A DNA stretch of 64,000 nucleotides, taken from positions 404,444 through 468,443 of the forward strand of contig NW_013171820.1 in assembly GCF_000151665.1 (NCBI RefSeq), in the 5' to 3' direction. The stretch is from Blastocystis hominis. Taxonomy: Eukaryota; Sar; Bigyra; Opalinata; Blastocystidae. Every line of letters begins with the position of its first letter. The stretch's first letter is position 1. A program made the translations under genes and the position numbers. Shown here in pieces: positions 57,586 through 64,000 of the stretch. The notes beneath the pieces were generated by a model. The model was not told where the DNA came from and made no database searches. It was given only the letters and a program-made list of their open reading frames with translations.

Positions 57586-60500
57586 AGATTACAAGTTCAT
57601 CTTCAAAGAACGATTCCACACACTGACAGACCGCTTTATAACTCTCCACGATCGCGAAAATCTCGCTCTTCGTGTTGTGATTCATCAACCGAATCACCTT
57701 CTCCTTCAAGCTGATCTGCACGAACTCCTTTAACGACCCATCCACATAACCAATCACACTCTCCGAGTACACAAACACGCGATAAAACTCCTTTTCGATC
57801 AATGCACAGAAATACTCCAAATTCACATCGCTCAACGCGATCTCATACGAATAAAACAGAGGTGAGACAGCGTCATTCAATGGCCGGATGAGCTCATCGG
57901 GGTACTGCAAGCAGAGGAAATAAGCGCGCGTCGCTCGCTTTCGGAACTCTTCCATGACCTTTCGCACCGTGGACAGCGAAGCCACCGCCCAGTAAATGTC
58001 GTAATTGATGCGCTCTCCCTGCGTGTATTTGCTTCGGATCGTGATGAACACCGTCTCATAATCGATCGTAATCGGAATCAGCAGAAGCTCTCCGTCCTCT
58101 CCCGCGGGGATCAGAGGAATTTCTGGAAAGGCCTGATGAAGAGAGGAATAAAACAGATCGTAAAGAGCGTGTTTGGAGTGCGAATTCAGCAGAACAAAAT
58201 GAGCTCGATGGAAATGACGACTGCTCTGCACGGCTTTCACGCTGAGCGAACTGATCACGAGCGACTGCACGTGGGAGAAGCAAATGGGAGGCGTACGCTA
58301 TCGAGTTTGTTCCAGTCGATGTTCAGTTGACTCAGATCGATTCGCTTAAAAACCGCGATCGGAGAAGACGGATGTTCGAATAGAATTTCTTGCGAAGCGA
58401 CTTCCACACGTGGACCGCGCGACTGAGCCTTAGGAACCGCGGAAATCGCTTACTTGCAGATCGATGACCACATTATTGTTTCCATCCACTGATAATTTGT
58501 GTTCCTCTCGGTGGTATAGCACCATTGTGGCGGCGTCGAGGGATAAATACGACGGAATCGACTGAATGAACACGCACCCCAACAAAAGAAACGCCTTTGA
58601 ATTGAAAGTTGTACGACAAACGGAGTCGAATGAAGTCGATGAGAAGCCGATCGCGTGGCTGATGACTGCTGATGATGTTGTTCCCTTTCACTCCTTCTCC
58701 CAAATCGGACTTCGCCAGTTCTTCCGAAACGACCAGCGGAAAAATCGAAGGGCGAACCAGCGATCGAACGAAGAGCTTTGTGTACTACACGTTTCGTTTC
58801 CCTGCAAAATCCCACTTGATTGTCGTATTCTCGGTTGATCCAGAACAGAATATCGTCGTTATTCTGAATGCTACGCATGATAGAACGCCTTTGTGATCTA
58901 CCTCTGCTTCGAATAGTCCTCGATATACACGTTATAAGGTCGGTTTCGCACACTCTGGGTGAAGAAAGTCAAGTCCGGCGAGCTCACCACCATGTGAAGC
59001 AGCGAATCACTCGGATGAGTCTCTCCAGCTTCTACTCTTTATCGAATTCGAATCGAATTCACCTCGCAGCGATCCAAACGGTTCGTGTCTACGATTTATT
59101 CCTTTGCATCCAATTCGAACAGAGTCGATTCCTCGCTTTCGCGAACGTTCTTATCCAGTCCAAAGCTGCTATCCAAACTGAATTGCGCTCCAGGCGTTCC
59201 GCTCGTTTGGGACTGCAAATCCTGATAGCGTTGACTGTGTGAAACCTACGCTTCTCAAGATTCAGAACAAGAAACGTTGGCCAAGTCGGGAGAAAAGGCG
59301 GAAGGATCGTTTTCATCACCCGAAAGAATGCCTTGAAGCGGCAAATCGTCGAAGTAAACTCGACTGGACAGAGCGGAAGGGAGTTTGGGAAGCACTGAAT
59401 ACAAGAGAGAAAGGAATGCAAACAAACAGAATCAACTTCGAGGATGGGACGAAGCAAAGCGCATTGCTTATAGAAACCTTGAAGCTGCTTTTGAATCTGA
59501 TCGATACTGCCTTTGCATTTATTCACATCCACGGATTGAACAAAATCTATTTCAGAAATCGGCACCATTTTGATTACCATTGGTTTCGGTTCGATAGAAA
59601 ATCGCCTGCATAAACCCAGGAACGATCGAATCACTCTTCTCTACTGAAAATCTGAAAATCACAGACAGGTAAATCACCAACCGAAAAAGAGGAGCTTGAA
59701 AGGGTGAAATGGGAGCAACCGAAACCAAATCCACGCCCACAGCAGCTTCGTGAAGATTGTCCTGTGTCATCTGCGTTCGAATTCGGATAGAAAAGATACG
59801 TTATAGGAAACTCGATCATCGATATAAATTGGAACGGAAGGTGTGATAACGATAATGTGGGATCCATTCATGTCAAACAATGGATTTCGTTTGTTTTGTT
59901 TGATATCCTTAAGAATGACATTGAAAGCAATGAGTGGAGAAGAATAGTGCGAAGGAGACAAAACAACTAGGTTCCATCGATTCAAAATCGTTACATTTAT
60001 CCGAAGAACTCTCTCCGAATTGATTGCAAACGATGGGGACTTTGCTATTTCTCAATCTCCCACACAAAAACAAACAAATCCGAGTCAATATAACTAATAA
60101 ACTTGCGGATCTCGATCTTCACGTCTTCCAAATCGTCCGTTCGATCTTTACACAACACCTATTATTCTGAGCAAAATAACCCCGATTTTTGTACTTTCAC
60201 AAACGGCTTTCTGGATTGTTGCTCAATAATCGACTCCCCATGAAACATGTCCAAATCTTTTCGTTAGAAACAAACATTCAAAAACCCAACGCATCATCAG
60301 CATCACTGTTACCAAATGATGCGTGTTTCCCTGTTTCCACATTTCTTGGATCTTTCGCAGACACGAATCCGCTACGATTTCGCCTCGAAGAAACCCGCTC
60401 GAATCCATACACAAAATCTCCCTCGTTATGTGCACCACCACATACATTCGGCAGTTATTTCGATAGAAAAAGCAATTCGTTTCCGCGGTTATCACACCTC

Positions 60501-61211
60501 CGAAAACAGTGCGATTTCCCGCGGTCAAGCGAGTGATCTCGATTTCGCACTCATCGAGGTTTAAGTGTTGTTGCACGTACACAAACTGCCGCTGGAGGCT
60601 TAGAATCTTCTGCCAAATCTCCTGACGCGGGAGACAGCCAGCGATGATGATGATCTCGATGGAGCTGAGAGCGACGGATTCTCGGCTACAGGAACCTACC
60701 TGCACTACCTGTTGAGGGAGGAGGTTTAATGAGCGGCCCAGCTTTTCTTGGATACTGATTGCGACGTTGTTTTGAACAGCAGTGAGCGAACCAACTTCCA
60801 AATAGATCGTGGGCTTTTGGTTTTTGGAGGTTTGGAAATAGAGAATATCGCCTTGTTCGATTCCTGGAAAGCTGCTGGGGTTGAGAAGGAGCGTGGTATT
60901 GGAAAAGGTAGAAGAATGGAAGTAAATGGTTTTTTCTCCGAAAGACCGAATAACTGGAATGCGGGTCGATGTAATTGGAGATTCTAGAGGAAAGAGAGTG
61001 AAGTTTAAGGACTGTTAATGGTTTCGGTGTGCTGAAGGGTGGAAGACCACATACCCGTATCAATCTGTGTGAAAAGACGACAAATAGTATTTACTGGAGA
61101 GAGTTCATCAACAGTTGGTAGAGGTTCTTTCGTTCGGTGAATAAAACTTGGATTATTATTCCTTGGGTTTTTAGATTCCTCTTGGAGACGTAATTGTTCC
61201 CTATGGTTCAA
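57586..61211 (-). CDS. IML1/DEPDC5-like GATOR1 subunit
   Basis: GATOR1 is the GAP complex that switches off Rag GTPases and TORC1 at the lysosome when amino acids are low. The gene is multi-exon; one 29-nt intron (about 60985-61013) is clear, and others are implied by frame changes. N-terminal lines match the IML1 domain in order: NPSSFPGIEQGDILYFQ, RQEIWQKILSLQRQFVYVQQ, a GNRTVFGGVITAETNCFFYR block, MYVVVHITREIL, HLVTVMLMMRW, then FNVILKDI with GSHIIVITPSVPIYI and a GVDLVSVAPISPFQAPLF block. The last third (57586-58330) is less conserved; I see no clear DEP domain. Length is roughly 1,050-1,100 aa, shorter than human DEPDC5. The 5' end is uncertain: the frame is open to 61211 without a good ATG. 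The stop is predicted at T 57586. Confidence 0.75.
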
Positions 61212-62375
61212 GGAACCGAACTTTTACAATACGCGCGTTTTCGTCTCCTCTGATTTAATATTTGGAGTGGATTCGACATACAAAGGAAAAAGAATGGAGA
61301 ATGTAATAGGAGTAATAAGAAGAATGTGATTGTGTGACAAACACATAATAGAAAGGAGATTTGAAAGGAAAGAGGAATAGATGATAGAAGGGTAAAAATA
61401 CATGATTGTGGGGAAAACAAATGTTGAATTGCGTTAATGAGGATGGAGAAGGTTAGGGCAGTGATAGCGTCATAATATTTTAGGAGATTGGAGGTTGAGT
61501 TGCCAAGAGAGTGCGAAGTTCTTTTGGAAATAGACTTATTATGGTGTGGGATGTTGTGAAGTAATGGAATTACACAGAATATGAGTGCTATTTCCAGAAA
61601 ACAGCAAAAATAAGGAGGACAGTGAGTTATCACGTAGCATTTCGCAGGTTGAATGTACACTTTTAGAATCTGTTCCATTTTCATAAAGAACAAGGAAAAC
61701 GATGATGGACTATCATTATAATGTTCCATGCACTACTCTATCTGTTTCATTTCATTACTGTGGATTATATTGCAAAAATACATTCCTGTACGACAAAGGA
61801 GAAATGATGGTCATTCACGGTTCTTCTCTAGCCTATTGCCATAGCGTATTCAATAATATATTAGACACATTTCGAGATACATAAAAACAAATGGAGCTTG
61901 CTTTATGTTCTACAGGTATGGAAACTATAATTCCACTTAGAATAGACAGATTTTACACTATTACACATGGACAATAAGAATAGAAGAGGAATATTGTGAG
62001 CACATAGGAAACAGCTTAATTCGATCAACATACGATATGGATGCTTACTACTATAGTGAAATTACAAAAAGAAATACTAAAAACCTTGAAAACAGAGAAC
62101 AAATGAAAACCAAAGGTTAAGCAGTGTCAATTCTATATTATCACTATATGTACAGTAAATAGATGGCCTTTTTATAGTTTGAACAAAGAACAATTACATC
62201 TATCGAACAATAACATGAGTGACCGCTTGAATATCCTTGGAAAACACATGCAGAAAAAAAAGATTATTACACGAGAAGACGCAAAAGAATAACAAAATAG
62301 AGGAAATGTACAATGTACAGTAATCATTGATGATTATAGAATAATGATTAATCTATATCCATAACTATCAGTTCA
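61212..62375. other. AT-rich intergenic region; one hydrophobic ORF of doubtful status
   Basis: About 1.15 kb. The only notable frame is on the minus strand (61208-61729, 173 codons, ATG 61729), which is hydrophobic (Leu/Phe/Ser/Cys-rich). It has no recognisable motif and could be chance in AT-rich DNA. Nothing else is seen. Confidence 0.35.
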
Positions 62376-64000
62376 ATGATTAACAGATTAAAAATGGGAG
62401 AAGACTGTGCCTCTGGCATTGAACTAACCACGATTCGTGTGAAAGGTTCTGGAAACCACAATGCTGACACATGGTGGGAATATGATGTTTCTGAACAATT
62501 TCCTATCAAGTCAGCCAATGAAACGAATGGTTCTGTTAATATCGAGGTGGACAAACCACATGAAGGGTGTCTAATAAGAACAACGCTGAAGAATTCCAAA
62601 ATGGAAGGAGAATCATGCATCTATTCTAAGGATAATGTATTGATGGCGAAACTAACATTTGTGGATGGAGTAGCGACAGGACCGTGTTCCATTTATAATA
62701 ATGGTTATTTGTTCTTTTCTGGCTATTTTGAAAATGGTTATCGCGAAGGGAGAGGAAAAGAATATGATAGAAATAGAAACCTGATATCAGATGGATATTA
62801 TTCGAAAGGCAAGAAAATGAATAGTGAACCATCGAAAGAAATGGGAAAGGGCTATCGGAAAGAATATGATGACAATGGTGTATTGATTCGAATTTGTCAA
62901 AGAGATAATTTCGGAAAGTATAATGGGTTTTGTTATACTTATAAGAATGGCAATTTGGATCAATTGAGTTACTGGGAGAATGGATGTGAAAGTTTATACC
63001 ATGGTTATTTCCAGTTATATGATGAGGTTAATAAGAAATGGTTTAAAGGCAATTTTGAAAATGGTTATCGCGAAGGGAGAGGAAGAGAATATGACAGAAA
63101 TGGAAACCTAATATCAGATGGAATTTATTCGAAAGGTACAAAACAAGTAGATATTACATTAAATGAAATAGGTAAAGGCTATTGGAAAGAATATGATGAC
63201 AGTGGTGTATTGATTCGTATTTGTCAAAAAGATGATTTCGGAAAGTATAATGGAATTTGTTATTCATTTAACTCAGGAAAGATAAGTCGTGTAAGTTTGT
63301 GGAAAGAAGGGAAAGAAATAGAATTGCTGAAGCAATTCAGCGATGATATCATGACGGAGTATAAGAATGGTAACAAAGTATATGAAGGCGGATTTTTAGA
63401 TTCTCTGGAATTACAATATCCCAGAAATGGAAATGGAGTAGAATATGGAAAAGATGGGAAAACAAGGATTTTTCAAGGAAACTACAAATTCGATAAACGT
63501 CATGGCAGAGGATCTAAATTCCAGAATGGTTTGGCAACTAAGGAAAGAAAGTGGACATTGGGTAAAAGATCACCTACTTTCTGGTGTATTGAAGCATTCA
63601 TAATAATTTATGTACTTCTAATGGTTATTGGTTATATAGTTGATGTCGCTATTGGAGTTTCATTCCTGATATTATTGGTAATACTGATAGTAATCCGATG
63701 GATACACTACAAGAGAAGTGATAATACAAAAGGGAAAAGACATGATTTGGATTTCGTAAGTGCTATGGTTTATACATGGTCAATAAATCGTAATGGAAAT
63801 AATAAACTGGGTAAAAACGAAAGAAGACAGTCCTATAGAAAGACTCTTTATGGAATACACCTAATACTAATTTGTGTGTTGGGATTATTAATAGTATTTG
63901 GTGTAATTGGTACAATAGTGCAAAATATTTATATAACACCCTATATACATCTGTTTCAAACTGCATTTGTGGTTGAATCAAATAAATACAATGAAGTAAG
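62376..64000 (+). CDS. MORN-repeat membrane protein (3' end outside window)
   Basis: ATG 62376 opens an uninterrupted frame of at least 541 codons that runs past the end. Residues 1-110 form a beta-rich start (KPHEGCLIRTTLKNSKMEG). Then come MORN-type units with the usual Gly-x-Gly-x-x-Tyr pattern: FENGYREGRGKEYDRN, KGYRKEYDDNGVLIRI, NFGKYNGFCYTYKNGNLDQL, FENGYREGRGREYDRNGNLI, KGYWKEYDDSGVLIRI. FENGYREGRG and its flanks occur twice, about 310 bp apart, almost unchanged. From about residue 415 two hydrophobic segments follow (AFIIIYVLLMVIGYIVDV with SFLILLVILIVIRW), and near the window end another (LILICVLGLLIVFGVIG). MORN repeats tether proteins to membranes or cytoskeleton. No intron is needed. 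Two decayed relatives lie at 42.8 kb and 33.6 kb. Confidence 0.8.
   Translation, partial: MINRLKMGEDCASGIELTTIRVKGSGNHNADTWWEYDVSEQFPIKSANETNGSVNIEVDKPHEGCLIRTTLKNSKMEGESCIYSKDNVLMAKLTFVDGVATGPCSIYNNGYLFFSGYFENGYREGRGKEYDRNRNLISDGYYSKGKKMNSEPSKEMGKGYRKEYDDNGVLIRICQRDNFGKYNGFCYTYKNGNLDQLSYWENGCESLYHGYFQLYDEVNKKWFKGNFENGYREGRGREYDRNGNLISDGIYSKGTKQVDITLNEIGKGYWKEYDDSGVLIRICQKDDFGKYNGICYSFNSGKISRVSLWKEGKEIELLKQFSDDIMTEYKNGNKVYEGGFLDSLELQYPRNGNGVEYGKDGKTRIFQGNYKFDKRHGRGSKFQNGLATKERKWTLGKRSPTFWCIEAFIIIYVLLMVIGYIVDVAIGVSFLILLVILIVIRWIHYKRSDNTKGKRHDLDFVSAMVYTWSINRNGNNKLGKNERRQSYRKTLYGIHLILICVLGLLIVFGVIGTIVQNIYITPYIHLFQTAFVVESNKYNEV

Noticed and set aside
61208-61729. 173-codon hydrophobic minus-strand frame as a membrane protein gene
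   Set aside because: Low-complexity translation of AT-rich DNA with no motif or 3' signal; kept only as a doubtful note.

Overview
The window looks like nuclear DNA of a compact-genome stramenopile, almost certainly Blastocystis. Three observations lead there. (1) Nearly all conserved genes only read through once GT-AG introns of about 27-36 nt are removed; I placed more than 70. (2) Gene ends carry the motif TGTTTGTT, usually as T-N4-TGTTTGTT. In several genes there is no encoded stop at the right place, so cleavage after the T plus the poly(A) tail would create UAA, which is the known Blastocystis mode of termination. (3) Gene content is eukaryotic and intergenic gaps are often only 50-150 bp. 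This assignment is inference from sequence; no search was run.

Layout. 0-16.4 kb is a moderately GC-rich housekeeping block: a GOLD-domain protein, a twin CX9C protein, a GH99 endo-mannosidase, an Rrp6/EXOSC10 homologue that lacks its catalytic residues, an unknown protein, a small membrane protein, ALG11, NOP9 and THOC2. 16.4-44.7 kb is an AT-rich island. It holds a 14.8-kb gene for a protein of about 4,780 aa (ubiquitin-like repeats, six midasin-type AAA modules, a GATase-like domain and three vWA-like domains), a protein of about 1,820 aa with a signal peptide, jelly-roll and putative-Ig modules and one membrane span, two decayed MORN/BspA-type LRR genes, and a truncated second copy of the 5' third of THOC2. 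44.7-61.2 kb is housekeeping again: CCT2, an eIF4E-family protein, CstF77, a tandem cathepsin X, MutY, an Asp/Glu racemase, a flavodoxin, an Acinus-like RRM protein, ARMC6 and IML1/DEPDC5. From 61.2 kb AT-rich sequence returns, with an intact MORN-repeat membrane protein that runs off the window.

How it fits together. The housekeeping genes share no pathway, but RNA processing dominates (Rrp6, NOP9, THOC2, CstF77, Acinus, eIF4E). They are packed as convergent and divergent pairs. Four convergent pairs share a palindromic 3' element of the form TGTTTG-N-CAAACA that can serve both strands. The AT-rich islands look like an accessory compartment of very large regulatory or surface genes plus gene debris. 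The island is bounded by THOC2 on one side, and near its far end carries a nearly identical THOC2 fragment with one clean 159-bp deletion, so duplication accompanied formation of the island, or the assembly is joined wrongly there.

All exon structures are hand-derived from reading frames and GT-AG boundaries; no RNA data were available.
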